Assembly: GCA_033239525.1 (NCBI GenBank)
Contig: BSYO01000026.1
Coordinates: 1,736,001-1,800,000 of the forward strand
Direction of reading: 5' to 3'
DNA length: 64,000 nucleotides
From: Nepenthes gracilis
Taxonomy: Eukaryota > Streptophyta > Magnoliopsida > Caryophyllales > Nepenthaceae
The translations under genes and the position numbers were made by a program. The notes under the pieces are model-generated. The model saw only the letters and a list, made by a program, of their open reading frames with translations. It did not search any database and had not been told where the DNA came from. Shown here piece after piece: positions 35,106-48,176 of the stretch; the stretch's first letter is position 1, and each line of letters begins with the position of its first letter.

Positions 35106-35766
35106 TAATTATTTATAAGGCAATTAAATTAAATAAAAGTGGAATAAAAGTAAATTAAATATTGAAAAATAAAAATAAGTGAAATGTAAATTATATAATC
35201 CTGTTTGGATTTTTTTAAGTGAGGAAAAATAAAATTTTCTTGTTTGGACACATGAGTGAAAAACAAAAATGATATTATCAAGATTTATTTTCTTTACTAT
35301 ATTATGAATTGGGACTTAATTGTAAAGATTTTTAACTGGGTCTTATAATCCAAATGTTGCAATCTATAAAACAAAGTAAAATGTTCAAAGTTTAAAAAGT
35401 ATTTCAAAATTTATCCTTCGACGCTTGATTTAAAATCACATCGGTCAAATTAGAATGTGGATAATAGAAATGAGGGGGAAAGGCTTTTGATGGTCAAGTC
35501 CCTGCATTAGGGTATTTTGTAAAGAGTAGGTTATGTGAATGATAAATTATTAACCTTTTAATATAGGGTTGAGTGTTATAAAATTTATATTTAAACAAGT
35601 GTTTACTAAGAAATTAATAATTTAGCAAGATATGTATAGAATTCCAATAAATACAAAAGGTACCCTAAGATGGCCATTTTGTGCTACGAGACTTATATTT
35701 TTAGATGCAATGGGCATGTTTAAGAGAGGCTTTAGAGATGTGAAATAATTTATTTAATACAGTTAT
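35106..35766. other. AT-rich DNA, nothing recognised
   Basis: A CTGTTTGGATTTTTT...TTGTTTGGACAC stretch near 35200 resembles MITE edges in this window but is too short to define. Confidence 0.4.
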
Positions 35767-37603
35767 TGTATAGTGACCTGAATCCGGCCCTAAACCATTA
35801 TTGGATCCAACTATACGAAAAATCATCAATTTCATAATATCATCAAAAATATCATATAGCGAAGATCAATTAAAACTTATCGGGTCAAAATCTAGATATG
35901 TCCAAAACTCAAGAAAAAAATATAGTCCCGAAACTAACATAATAAAATAAACTTAGTTTAAGTGGATATCATAATAATAACATAAAAATAATTCTAGGTA
36001 TTACATAAAAATAATTCTAGGTATTACATAAAAATAAGAATTAAAGTTATCGCCACCACCTTCGCTACTCTAAAGAAGAAATGCAATGGTAGCCAAATGC
36101 CTATAAATTACTTTAATCAGAAATTAACGGCACTAGAAATTATTTGTAAATAAATTCTCCAAATATAAAACAAGATATAATATGCATATAATAGTAATTA
36201 TTAATAGATAATAATAAAATAATAATAATTAATGATATAAATATATAAGACAATAAAGATAACTAGCAAATGATGTTAATATATAACATTCTTGATTTTA
36301 ACTCATTATACTATCTCGATATTCTAAAGAACATTTATCAAATTTCAATGAATCTCAATAAATATATCATAAGATTTTAAATGTTACAACCATAAAATAA
36401 TGACATTCAAATGCTAGCTTAAATTTCACTCAAACGCCGCTTTATCATGAATATTTTGCACATAAAAGTTATTTCAACAAGCCTACAATATTAATATAAT
36501 ATAGATTTATGATTCATCATGTTTAGAATTTAAAAGAATAATATGAAAGAAATTATCAAGAATAATAGTTACAAGTAAATTTGTCATAACTTTCTTCTTT
36601 TTTCTTTCTTCCTTTTCTCTTGATTATTCTCCTAAATCCTCACTATGCCTCTTCAGATTTTTTTACTAACCTCCTCTCCTAAAGCTCCAATGATTTATTT
36701 ATAAGAATGTGAGAAACCCTAATGTCTAGGGTTAAGAGTGGCTGCCCACTAGGTTTAGGTTTCTTCCTCCTTTCTTTGTTTGATCTTTGAAAATAATCCC
36801 TCCCTCCCCGCTCCCCCCAAAATCTGATGTTCACCCTACTAATATAGCTAAGATAAAGCCCTCACAAAAGCCAAGTACTGAAGTTTACAATAAGGTTAAA
36901 TGGGTGTCGACAAGGTTTTAGGAAAATTAAGATTTTTGTTTAGTTTTCCTCCTAATTCAATTCAATTATTGAATAAAAATTTGTTGAACTTTCCTCTAAT
37001 TCTGCTGATTCAAACCCTCAAATATGCTAAGAAATACAATCTATAATTTAAGATGATAGTGGCAGCTAGGTCTAGCAAATGGGAACACTAGGGTTTTCCA
37101 ATTAATTTCTTTCTAATATGATTCTCTCTATTTTAACTATTATATCCCAAAAGTTTCAAGATGTACTTAGCCCATAATTTAGCCCACCTTAGCCGAGCTT
37201 CCTTTATCACAATTATAATGTACCCCATAATTATTCTCAAATGGGTCCCATTACCTATAAGAATTTGGTTCCAAAATAAATCCCTAACCCTAATTCCTAT
37301 TGGCCCAACAATTACATAATCATGACCCATTCAATTAAGTCTATTTATTCAAATTTTAGTTTACAAATTGTAGTGTACTAAGGTTCACCAAATCAGCTAA
37401 GTCTAAAATTAAATTCAGCACGGTAAGGTTCACAATTAATTCAAGTCCAATTCGAAGTCTCATATACTAAATTTCATACTTATTCGGCCCAAACCAAATA
37501 ATAAATATAATAATTCACAAAATTATCATGTAAATTCACAAAAATTATATACATAATTATTAAGCATCAAATTTACTATATTAAAAATATTTAGGATGTT
37601 ACA
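35767..37603 (-). repeat. Candidate solo-LTR-like repeat
   Basis: On the - strand the right edge begins TGTAACATCCTAAATAT, like the TGTAATATCC start of family 1. A pyrimidine-rich + strand block at 36590-36700 mirrors the purine-rich block of the other repeats. The left edge near TGTATAGTGACC is a guess, and no target duplication was seen. Confidence 0.35.
35981..36037. repeat. 23-bp tandem repeat, about 2.5 units
   Basis: CATAAAAATAATTCTAGGTA is followed by TTA and repeated at a 23-base period; the third unit is partial. Confidence 0.85.
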
Positions 37604-38095
37604 TATTATGTAGTCACTCACTTCACATTATTCAAATTGATTTATTATTTAAGTATTTACTTAGCTTTGTAATCATTTTGAGAAAATGATGCCTTTATAT
37701 GGCATAATTATGGCTTAGGGACATAACTTGTCATTTTAATGTAGAGAACTGTTTGAAAAATTCTCTAAACTATGTTTTGGTAATCACTAAAGTCAAAAGG
37801 AGCCGATTTGGCCAAATTATCAACATTGATGTCTGGTTTAGCAATATGGTGCCTTTGTTAGGATGATTCTAACTACCCACTCCCTAACAACTCAATTTTC
37901 TTGACTAAATGGTCCTCTAGAACTTATGAAATAATATTATTCTTGATCTATCTGTATTATCTTTGAGAGTTAGTTGTCTAATAATACACCTGACAAGACA
38001 ATATTCTAACAACACAAACAATTCAAACAATTTGGATTATATTATTTGGGCCTCGATCTATCTATTTGGTTATTAAACCCATCACATCTCTCCCA
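37604..38095. other. Intergenic DNA, nothing recognised
   Basis: No family resemblance or structured repeat seen on either strand. Confidence 0.5.
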
Positions 38096-38273
38096 TGTAA
38101 TATCCTGAATAATTATTTGATTTATTTTGGATAAAATTATTATTTTTGGTTAATTAAATATATTGAGTTAAATATATATTGTAAAATTTTTAAGAATATT
38201 TAAATCAATTGAGCTAGTACCAAATGTATGCTAGTATTTGCGTCTAAATGTCGATTGAATTATGAAAAAAATA

Positions 38274-38313
<40 letters not shown>

Positions 38314-40698
38314 CAAAGAGAGAGGAAAAAACAGAAAGAAATGAGAGAAGGAAAAAAAGGAAAAAAAAATGAAGGGGAAGGCGGTGCAGCCATTGTAGCA
38401 GTGAGGAAAACAAAGGAATTGATGCCTGAAACTCTATGATTTTCCTCTATTGTTTAAGGAATGCTGTGGTATGAAGGAAAGGGAGGTGCAAGCTGAACAG
38501 AGTAAGGCCCAGCCGCCACCATTACCATCATCGCTGTCATCGCCGAAAAAAATGAGTGAAATTGAGATAAGTAAATCATTATTTTCTCTTTGTTGATATC
38601 ATTTCATTACTTGTATGTACCGATTTTGAGGTAACCGGCCAAATTCTCAATGATAGGCAAATGAAGCCAAAAATAAAGTTTTGGTTTTGATTGACGAGAG
38701 GAAGAAGAAGGAAAATGAGAGAGAGAGAGAGAGAAAGAGATAAAGGAGCCAAGAGAATTAGGTCGAAAGAGAAGAGGGAAAAAGGAGGGAATCAGCGGTG
38801 TTTGCATTCACCGCCACCATTGCTACCGTTGTCGGAGACATCACTGGAAGCCACTTCAGAGCTGCTACTGCGGTAGCCTATGCTGTCATGATGAGAGGTG
38901 TCACCATCGGATGAAGGGCGCGCATAGCAAAGAAGGAGAGGCACATGATAGGAGAGAGGAGGAAAGAGAGTGGAGGGTGCACGTAAAGAGGAGAGAGAAA
39001 CGCACGATTCGGGTACCTTGGTTTATCCTTTTGATAAATCTGTTTAGTATAAGGTCGAGATAAGTATCCTTTAACCCTATCTTTTGTCTAATTTCGCATT
39101 TGATAATATTTTATTTCGATTTGAATGTTTTAAACTTCCGTGTACACTTTTAATTAGCCTGTTCATTTTTCCTGTGCATGCATAGTAATTTTACTTGTTA
39201 TTTGAGAGTTTGTTCTATTTTTGTTGATATTTATAGGTTTTGTCATTTTCTAAAAAATTAATATTTTTTAAATATTGTATGTATTTATATCAGTATATGC
39301 ATACGAAAATATGTATGAAACTTATATAAACGGTGCATTTTCACATGCATGTATTCGGATTGTGGTCACTATTTTTAAATTCATTATTGGATATTCTAAC
39401 CATCTCTTAATAGGAAAATTTATTATTGAAAATTTCTTTCCATCGGTAGGAAAGATTTGGATATAGTGATCTTCCACTTTGAATGATTTATTAAAATTTA
39501 CAATATATTCGGACATCCTAATATATTTGACAATTTAAAAAATTACACTCAAAATCGCAAGTGACAAAATATAATGAGTAACATTACCTATGAAAGATAT
39601 AGTATATAAGTAGCCTAACATGTTGGCATTACCTGTATTTAATTTAGCCTAAGGTTATCGGGTCTAGAGTAACATTTTCCTCAAGTTTGTATTTTAATAA
39701 TCGAAATTCAAATTTGGTGTATATTTATATTTATGTATAGATTTGGATAGTTGGATTCAAATTAAAATTCATCAATTTTTCTCACAAATTGATTTTGATA
39801 TGTCTCATACATTTAATTTTAAATATATATTTTAATTCAAATATTTGGATTATTTATTACGATAGTGTTTCAACTTCTGTGCTTGTGATTGGATATTTGG
39901 CTATTGAATTTTGCCCCGAATCAGATTGGATTTTAGATTGAACATCTGTTTGTTGAAATCGGCTCGAATTATTTTCTATTATATATATATATATATATAT
40001 ATATCTCGAGAGGACTGTTTTTAAACTAGATAGTTATTTTGATTTGATATTTAATTTGAGTATGATATTACTATTAGATTTGAATATTGAATTTTGTTAG
40101 ATTTAAATATTAGATTTTGTTTTGGATTTAATGATTGGACTTTTGTATCGGTAACTTGAATTTATATTTATTTTCATATTTGATATTTATTCTTTGACCA
40201 TCTCTCTAATTTATTGGACCCGTTTGCTTGTATATAATACATGTTAAGTTCTAAACTCGTATTTTATATTAAATCTATTCAGAATAGAAGGCTCAAATAT
40301 ATTGTAAGAGTATGTACGTGATCAGTTAGCTGTTCATTTAATTTGATGAGTTTTAGCTCTATTATGATTTAAATTGGTATTTGATGTGATTATATTTTAG
40401 ATTTGGTCGAGTATAAGCCGATGATTATATTTCGAGAATAGTTGAGATATTATATTATATTCTGATCATAATTATGGTTGAATTATCACCTCCCTTACAA
40501 TAATTATAGAGTACGTCGAATTTATATTGTCGAGACGATTATCCAATAAGGTCGTATACGGTTTTGATTTGTCGAGTTATGTATATTTGGCTTGTTACAC
40601 TCAAATTTTGAGATTTAAAGTTATTTATTAAAATTATTTAATATTTTAAATTTTATAAATAATAATTAATTAGACCTACTAAATTTTGGATCATAACA
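38096..40698 (+). mobile_element. Family 1 solo-LTR-like repeat, copy B, with target duplication
   Basis: Begins TGTAATATCCTGAAT and ends GGATCATAACA. Flanks TCCCA (38091-38095) and CCCCA (40699-40703) differ at one base, as expected of an aged 5-bp target duplication. Internal blocks match copies A and C, e.g. CGGATTGTGGTCACTAT near 39356, ATTCGGACATCCTAATATATTTGAC near 39507, and CACCTCCCTTACAATAATTATAGAG near 40488. Microsatellites (AAT)n at 38275 and (TA)n at 39980 lie within. No second LTR or internal domain, so a solo LTR is the simplest reading. Confidence 0.8.
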
Positions 40699-42640
40699 CC
40701 CCACATTATAATTCAAATTTGGGTTTCAAGGCTATAAATTTGGGTCGGAATGTCTTGGCATTTTTTTAGCAATTTAGATGATTCCTTTCCAATAACTTTA
40801 TTTATTAGAGTCTTACACTTCTTAATTTAATTTGTTGTGTTCCAACGTCTAAGTAATAACGATGCTCTTGCAATTATAAAGTTGTCTCTACTATGTGCTC
40901 ATTAATGCATGTAGTTTTTCCTAATAATTAAATTATATAATATTTATTTATTCTTTATTTTAGTTCAACAATCTATAAGTATACATGAAGTGCTTTGTTC
41001 AACAAGTGTGACCCATACATGCACTATTGCAATGGACCCGTGAGAACCGCAGTTAAACGTGCTTAGATGATAGTAGTATTAAAATATAAACTCTTAGAAG
41101 GTGCTCATATTATACCTTTTAAAAAGCTTTATAAAGATTATGTAATTGATAGGATTTTTTTTCTTTTAAAAATTTGTATTTGATACAATTTTGAATCTTA
41201 CTTTTTTATTACAAGCCATTTGTCTAATAGACAAAAAATCATATCAGAACGGTATAGTCAATAAAAGGTAACTTTAAGGCGATTATATTGGATTTGAAGA
41301 CATTAGGCTTAGTTGCTATTATTTAGATACCAAATTAAACTTGGCACATATTAGTAGTTTTATCAATTTAAAACAGAATATGAAACCTTACACTCATTTA
41401 TTCACTAATGTGACATTCGGTCGGTGAGAATACAATTTGTTAGGTCTATATTTATCGTGGGTAAATTTTATAACATTGTGATGTATCATTTGGCTCACAT
41501 TTAAATTGGAACCTCGTGCTATGGTTGAGAGTGTTTGGTCAATAGAAGATCCTACCAAAAAAATTGAAAAGTTTCTAAGTAATTATCATACAGATTTAAT
41601 GAGAGACTTATATAGTCACTAATACAGTAATAGTTTATTAAGAGGTTTAATATATCAATTCACTGATCTATAAATTGATCCATTTCATACAGCCGATCAT
41701 AAATTGATCCCTTTCATGCAGTCGATCATCATTAAATGACTCAAAGTTTGAACGTATACTCTTTGAACGATTTATTCATAATTTTTTCTTCAAAAATATA
41801 TAATTTATTCTCTCCATTTCTTTAATATATTTTATATCAGATACATGTGGATGATGATGATTCATATTTGAACATTTAGATTTATAATTTCTTTAAGTTT
41901 ATTAAATTTTTACTTTTTTTAATTTATTCTGTCCACAAGGATTGTCTAATTTGTGGGGGTGCCCTGTGGCAGCAATGGCTAAAAGTGGGAACAATTGAGG
42001 CTAATAATTAATATTTTTATTTACCTATTGATAACTAAACTCACTATTTTTATCAAGTTAGTCATTTCGATAATAATAAATATTCTTAGAAGACATTTAT
42101 TTTTAGCATCAATTTTTAAATAAACAAACTAATAAAATAAAATAAATATAGGTGTTTACATATTATACTTATTTCTATGTTATTTTCTAAACTTGACAAC
42201 TAATGAAGAAGATAAAATTAAACTAATAAATTTATAATATCTTATTTAACTACCTTTTTAATATCTATAATAAGATAATATCTCATTTATCTTTTTAAAC
42301 TAATAAATTTATAAAATTAAATAAATAAATATTTGTATATTAACAAATGTTAGCTTGCCAAGAACTCCACCGGTATCATCTAAATAGGAGACCGTTGAGG
42401 TATGCTTTTAAAATTGACTTGTAAAAGGCATACGGTTTCGTGGAATGGGGCTTCCATCTTGCCACATTGCGTGTCATAAGGTTATATTTGGTTGGAGGAA
42501 ATAGAAATTTTATCTCCACCTTATTTTCAGTGAAATAATAATTTCACTGTTTGGTTACATTTTGCTTGAAAATAATAATTTTTGAAGAAATAGTTATTCC
42601 CTGATTAGTCTATTGGATGAATCGGTCTATTCCCTGATTC
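40699..42640. other. AT-rich intergenic DNA
   Basis: A TTATATTTGGTTGGAGGAAA...GAAATAATAATTTCACTGTTTGGTTAC stretch (42481-42566) resembles half of a Tourist-like MITE such as that at 21517. Nothing else recognised. Confidence 0.4.
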
Positions 42641-43028
42641 AGTTAATATCCTAAAAGACTTCCTTTGGCTCTTCTCCGAAGGACCAACTCTTTAAACCAA
42701 TTTTCTGAACAATAAAATTTTTTACTATAGTTGTGAGGATGTCATAACTATTGCTATCTCAAGGTCTCTCCATTCCTGTATTGGCATTCTTTCGTTGATA
42801 TAAGGGTGTTCATCGTATTTTATCAAGATTGATGATTGCTAAGTGCCAACCTATGATTGAGTGGATTTTGCGGTGTACCGTGGCTTGAAGTACCACACCT
42901 CTTTCCTTTGCAAGAAGGTTTAGCAAAATAACTCTATGGATTGAAGTGCCTATTATTTTCCACGTCTATTAGGCTTTCACTTTCATCAAATTGTTCAAGC
43001 ACATTGATGCTTTTCTTTGAAAGTTTCT
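42640..43028 (+). pseudogene. LINE reverse transcriptase, fragment 1
   Basis: From 42799 to 43026 a single frame of 76 codons matches the C-terminal part of plant L1-type RT: LSRLMIAKCQPMIEWILR, then SFARRFSKITLWIEVPIIFHVY, AFTFIKLFKHIDAFL and KF. In-frame stops replace residues that are usually Trp (e.g. FHVY[stop]AF, AFL[stop]KF). The frame is cut at 43028 by the family 2 repeat and resumes at 44997. The 5' limit is approximate. Confidence 0.75.
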
Positions 43029-44996
43029 TATAAAGAATGAGTTTGAATTTATTTTAATTATAATTAATTAAGTTAAGATAATTAAAATTAAGGTTAATTA
43101 AGGAAGAAAATTGAGTAAAAGTTAATTTCAAACTAGATTACTGTGAATTGATGGATATCTGACCTGCTTGATGCGTACACATATATGATATGGGTAGAGA
43201 GATCGTGCTTGATAAATACTTAATCGGAACTCTAGCACACTTTCTAATGTGCTCAGCGTTCGACGCACGCCTAAGTGGCATTTGTGCGCTACTCTATTTA
43301 GCTGTAATGCCTGATGCGCGCATGTACGCCAAGTCTATTATATAAATCATATTCAATTGATTTTTGATTATTTTTTATCAGATTTTGAAAGAAGAGAGAG
43401 AAAGAGAAAAACAAAAAATAGAGAGAAAAAAAAAAGTGAGGATGCTAAAGAAGCCAAATTCAATTAGATTAAAGCAATATTTTGATAAATTAAAGTTAAG
43501 GCAAGTGCATCCTAAATTTTTTTCTCCTTTATTACTAATTTTTTCTTTCTTCTTTGAATATTTATCATTCAAAATATTTATATATGATATAATTTTGTAG
43601 CTAAGATGATGGTGTTTTACACGCATGAATTTTACTCCCATTTTTTTTTTATGTTTTTTATGAAAATTTTGTCCTTAATTCATATATTTTAGATTATTAA
43701 ATTATTTTCCTACAATTTTCTTACATATATATGTTAATTCATGATTAAATAATTTTTCTATATTTTAAATTCATACATAATAGTCATATATTTAAATTTG
43801 CTAAATATATTATTTGAATGATCTAAAAATTCTTAAAATTGCCCTGCATTTTTGCTTATGAAGGTGAGTTGCTGATTTTCTACACTAGCTTACCAAGAAC
43901 AATTAAATATGTTTTAAAACCTTATAATTTAACCTTTCATGTTTAAAAATGGGTATGTATAAGTTCCTACACAAATCTTATACAATGCATACAAAGGAAT
44001 TAATGAAATTTGAAAAAAAAAATTCTACAATTTATTAAAGGATTAAGAATATCTTTTCCAATTTGAGAAAATTTAAGAATTATGTGAAATTATATCGAGT
44101 TTTTATTTATTTACGTATCGGACCGTTGTAATAAGTTAAGCAATAATATATAATGGTATACATTAATATATTATAGAAGTAATATTCGGCTCTGTCTATA
44201 AGATAATATATATTACGACTTATTTAATGATCTTAAATAGTAGTATAAGGCTTTTCATTGTATAAAAATAAATATAATTTAAGTTTTGATTATCCACTTC
44301 TTTAATCGGTAAAGTCAAAATGGCCATTGATCCTTATGAAATGGCACACTAAACATAAATTTATATGGCACATTTTGGCTATGTATTGACGAGAGATTCA
44401 AAAATTATACATATTAGTTATGAAAATTCAAGGTATTGTATTAGAAATTGATCAATGATTTCTTCTGGCATATTTTAATATAAATTATATGTTAAATTAT
44501 ACAAATTGATATACCTTATTAAACTTTTGATTCACTTTTATTTCTATTTTTTACTAATCCCTTCAAGTTAGCAATTTAAATATTTGCATGATAAAAGGGT
44601 AGAAGGAAGATATTAAGGCAGAGATTAGAATTAGAAATATTGGTTATTTGATATTATATTTAGTTTCAATCAGCAACTTATTATATTTCTATTATTTGAA
44701 CAATGGTTTGTAATTAAACGAATATATATTAGTTTATCCAATATCAGTATATTATAAATATAGTTTACTCTGATTTTTAGATTTGACATAACTCATTATA
44801 TATGGTCCAACGTTTTGTTATGGTCAGCGTAACAACTACCTGATGACATGGCATTTCAGGTCCTGTAGTTAGGTTATAATATTTTTATTTTATTCAGTCG
44901 ATAGATTGACGTGAAATCTAAATTATTAAATTTATTATTTGTTTATGACTGATCTTGCTAATTATTAATATCGGGATCAAATTTTGGGATGGGACA
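43029..44996 (+). mobile_element. Family 2 solo-LTR-like repeat, copy B, with target duplication
   Basis: The first 65 bases align with 6747-6812 (ending in AATTAAAATTAAGG in both). It ends GGGATGGGACA at 44996. Flanks TTTCT (43024-43028) and TTTCA (44997-45001) look like an aged 5-bp target duplication. Removing the repeat rejoins the LINE frame, which supports both edges. An AG-rich block (43390-43440) is shared with copy A. Non-coding. Confidence 0.7.
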
Positions 44997-45672
44997 TTTC
45001 ATTTTATTGGTAGCAAAGGAGGTTGATTTGTGACGAAAGTCACTTGTGCTGATATGTGTACGCTTAAGCAGAAAGGGAGGCATGGTCTCCACAATCTGAA
45101 GGCCTTGAATATGGCTATCTTGGCCCAACAATTATAGGATCCTTTCAACTTTGGGTGATTATTTACGAGAACACTTGGTGTTAGCTAGGCAAATCGTTCC
45201 TCAATGCATAGAACATTAAGCATCATATGCCTATTCATGAATCAAATGTGTTTATGGAAAATAAGGTGTCTTGGGCTACTGATAGTAGTGGGGTTTTAAG
45301 CTCCCATTAGGTGGAAGATTTTCAAGCCAAAAGAACTAGGGGTTTTCTAATTCGACTTAGCAACCCCTAGGATCCCCTCCCACTATTTTATCCTTTCAGA
45401 TGGCAATTTGCAAATGGCTAAATGCCACAGATCCGTGAACAACGTAGAGTCCTATTAGCATTTCTTTTTTCAATGTTATTTCTCAGAAATTTTTTTGAGG
45501 ATTGTTTAGCATAAAAGTGGTTGCAACTAGCCTTTTGATGATTGAAAACATGATATTTTAGCCTTAAAAAAAGAGGAAAAAACTTTGTAAGAACTATCAA
45601 ACTCATTCTTGTGGCTTTAATCTATTTCATTTTGCATGATAGAAATTCTATCATTTTTAAGAAATTAAATTG
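44997..45672 (+). pseudogene. LINE 3' region, fragment 2
   Basis: Carries the plant LINE block after RT: ADMCTLKQKGRHGLHNLKAL and MAILAQQL, equivalent to the usual GGLGIRDLxxWNxALLAKQL. Further on, LIYFILHDRNSIIFKKLN at the right edge matches the near-C-terminal IYxIWxERNxRIF motif. Stops and frameshifts occur. The Tat element inserts at 45672 and the LINE continues at 61469. Confidence 0.7.
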
Positions 45673-46612
45673 TGTTGCGTCTCGAATCTTGGGTTATCAT
45701 ATGGATTAGGAAGCCTTCGAATTTCTAATTCGGATCGAATTTCGAGTGGGTCTGGTCTCCATTGCTTTGAACTTGGAACCTGCACAACACAAATTACAAA
45801 TGAGAGGTCAAAGGTCCGACGGGATTTCTCCCACCAAAAACACTCTGACGTTCAAGTCAACAATTTTTCACAATGAACAGAAAGGGACGCACACTTAGAG
45901 GTGTGCGGAGATATACTATAAATGCATTGGGAGTGCGTGAATGCAAGGATGAGGGATCGATGAACGTTTAGTGGGAGGCCTGACCCCCTATATGCACCAC
46001 GAATGAAGAGATAATTTCATCAAATTTTAAATAAATAGATCGTGGCTCACTCTCGTACCAAGCCCGAGTAAGTGATCACCATTTAAAATATTATTTTAGA
46101 GGTAGGATCTGGGCACTGATTTGAGAGTTTGAATTCTGAAGTGAGCATTTTACTACACAATATTAAGCTATTGCTCAGAATCCGATCCCATATCCTATAA
46201 AAGGAGAGGGAATTTATAGGCTTATTGGTTTGAAATTTTAGGCGCGAGAATCCTTCCTACAGGGATTCATCTGCCGTTGCCCAGTGGTGGTCTCCAACAT
46301 GTCAGTTGTCACATTGTGGTGATGAGGAGACTGTCGTACGTTGTAGGCCACACTTGGTCTACCTTTCGCACTGAAATTGGTTGAAAAACTGTAGGTAGCG
46401 GCGTGAGTCACAATTAGCAGCGCTGACCTTCTCCTTATTGGCTCATTTCCTCTGCATTATACCTGCCCCCTGCAGCTGCATTAATGGGCTACAGGTGGCA
46501 CCGATTTGTTACGAGTATTGGGCTTCCACGTAAGAAGTTTTGAATATTGGGCCGAGATGGCTGCTTGGATTGCTACTCCCTAGATTGGGCCTTACTGGTA
46601 TTAGACCCAACA
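45673..46612 (-). repeat. Tat element 3' LTR
   Basis: TGTTGCGTCTCGAATC to GGTATTAGACCCAACA on the + strand, so TG..CA ends on both strands. Matches 60590-61468 throughout (AAATGAGAGGTCAAA, CGTTTAGTGGGAGG, GGCACTGATTTGAGAGTTTG, AGATGGCTGCTTGGA). About 940 bases, slightly longer than its partner. Confidence 0.88.
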
Positions 46613-46630
46613 CTAGCCCCTCATGCTTGG
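46613..46630 (-). promoter_or_regulatory. Polypurine tract of the Tat element
   Basis: Directly inside the 3' LTR the - strand reads CCAAGCATGAGGGGCTAG, the purine-rich plus-strand primer site of an LTR retrotransposon. The same junction occurs at 28352. Confidence 0.65.
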
Positions 46631-46909
46631 GTTGACTTGTGGTTGAGGCCTGACATGTCTGCTTCGGGTCCAATTGGTCACTGCACTGCCCTCCTCGAGA
46701 TGTGCTAAGCTTTGTCTTCTTCGGACGCCAAATCCTTCTTCAATATCTGTAGTCATGCAGGGCATTTTGGTATTGCCGAGTGATTCGATACTTTGAGGGG
46801 ATAGATTCACACACCTAAGATTGTATCGGTATTGAGGACTTTCTTTCTTCATGAATGATGGCTACCCGGGAGCGTGCCCAGCTAAGCGCGGGTAGGATGC
46901 TGGTTCGTC

Positions 46910-47600
46910 TATAAATAGCGGAGTCCTTCGACCGGTGTGGCTCATCCCTTGGCTGATTTTGGAGGAGCAATGTGAGGCTCTTGGCTTGTCCTGCTTCTGG
47001 TAGGAGTCCGTGAAGGAGTCAGATGGACCAGCTAGAGATTTAGAGCTTCTGACGAAGATTGTCCTCACGCTCTCACCACAAGTGGTTCCTCATGTTAACG
47101 AGGGTGGCTCGGCCACTCTGCTGTCGTCATATGCCTCCCTCCAGGCTGTTATGATCTCCGGTGTGGTGAAGGATTGCGGCGGAGCTATCACGGAATGCCT
47201 TGCCTCCGATGTAGCATGTCGCTCGCAGTCTCCACTCTATTTGGGTCATCATATGTGCCATCTGGAGGGAAGGCGAAGGATGGAGTCTTCGTAAGGGAGT
47301 GCAGGCTCTCTGAGTCCCTATCGGAGACTCCTACTACGAGTGTTGGTTCTGCCTCTGTGGTTAGCATTCTATTAGCTTGCAGGAGCTGGCCAACACTGAC
47401 GGTCCTGGCACTTAGGCGAGTTGGGGTTTCGGCGATGGAGCCTTGGTGATCCCATGTGGATCATGTTCCCCCAACTACACTCCAAGCATCCGGGGTGGTC
47501 ACTCCGAGGCTTATACCCCGTGTCGTATCTTCTTACTCTTTCCTGTACTTTTGCGGTTACGAATTGTGTACATGTAAAGGAACTTTGATTAATAAGAGCA
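46910..47600 (+). other. Antisense unit 1 of the Tat element: TATA box and weak open frames
   Basis: CTATAAATAGCGG (TATA at 46910-46918) is followed by overlapping frames: 47010-47294 (opens with GTG, no ATG) and part of 47174-47449. The DNA is GC-richer than the surroundings. A weak AATAAG signal lies at 47591. No protein family is recognised, and without an ATG-led frame the coding claim is weak. It is listed because its layout repeats that of the two units to its right. Confidence 0.3.
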
Positions 47601-48061
47601 GCAGCTATTGCCTCTATTCTCTTTGCCTGTCGCATGAATCTTTTCCCTTTTTGTCACTTGGTGCATTCCATCCATCTGACACAGGGTGGCTTCTTCGAAA
47701 CTATCACGTGCCGATTTGCACGTTCGAAAGTTATCGCTAACCTCAAATTGGCTTGTGGAAAACGTGATCTTCCAACCCCCTCCCTCGAGTCGCCAGGCCG
47801 ACTATCGACGGAGGACGTGGTGCAAAGAGGCATGGCAATCGACGTTGGCTGTTAAAAGGAAGGTTAAACATTGCTAGCAGACGTCACATCCGCCAAATAG
47901 TCTGATGCATTGATTGTGTGGGAGATTTCGGGGCATCGCACCATAATGACTTCTTTGGAAAGGAGGGACGCTTCGTGGATCCTCCACGTGGAAGGAGCCG
48001 GTTGGTTCCCTCCAGAATGCTTTGGTTCCAAAACGACGCCATTTCACTTGGGCCCTTTGGT

Positions 48062-48069
48062 TATTTAAA
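48062..48069 (+). promoter_or_regulatory. TATA-like box of antisense unit 2
   Basis: TATTTAAA lies 108 bases before ATG 48177, in a GC-rich setting where such a motif stands out. Confidence 0.45.
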
Positions 48070-48176
48070 CTCCTGAGTTCTCTCCAAGGCTTTGTGCTCC
48101 ATTACTTTTTTGGCAACGCAAAGCCTTGCACTTCCGTTGAGTCTTTTTGTCTTTTTCTTTCCACGTTACGATTTCA

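Noticed and set aside
38231..38413. Phe/Leu-rich frame on the - strand
   Set aside because: Translation of an (AAT)n tract and purine-rich block in family 1 copy B.
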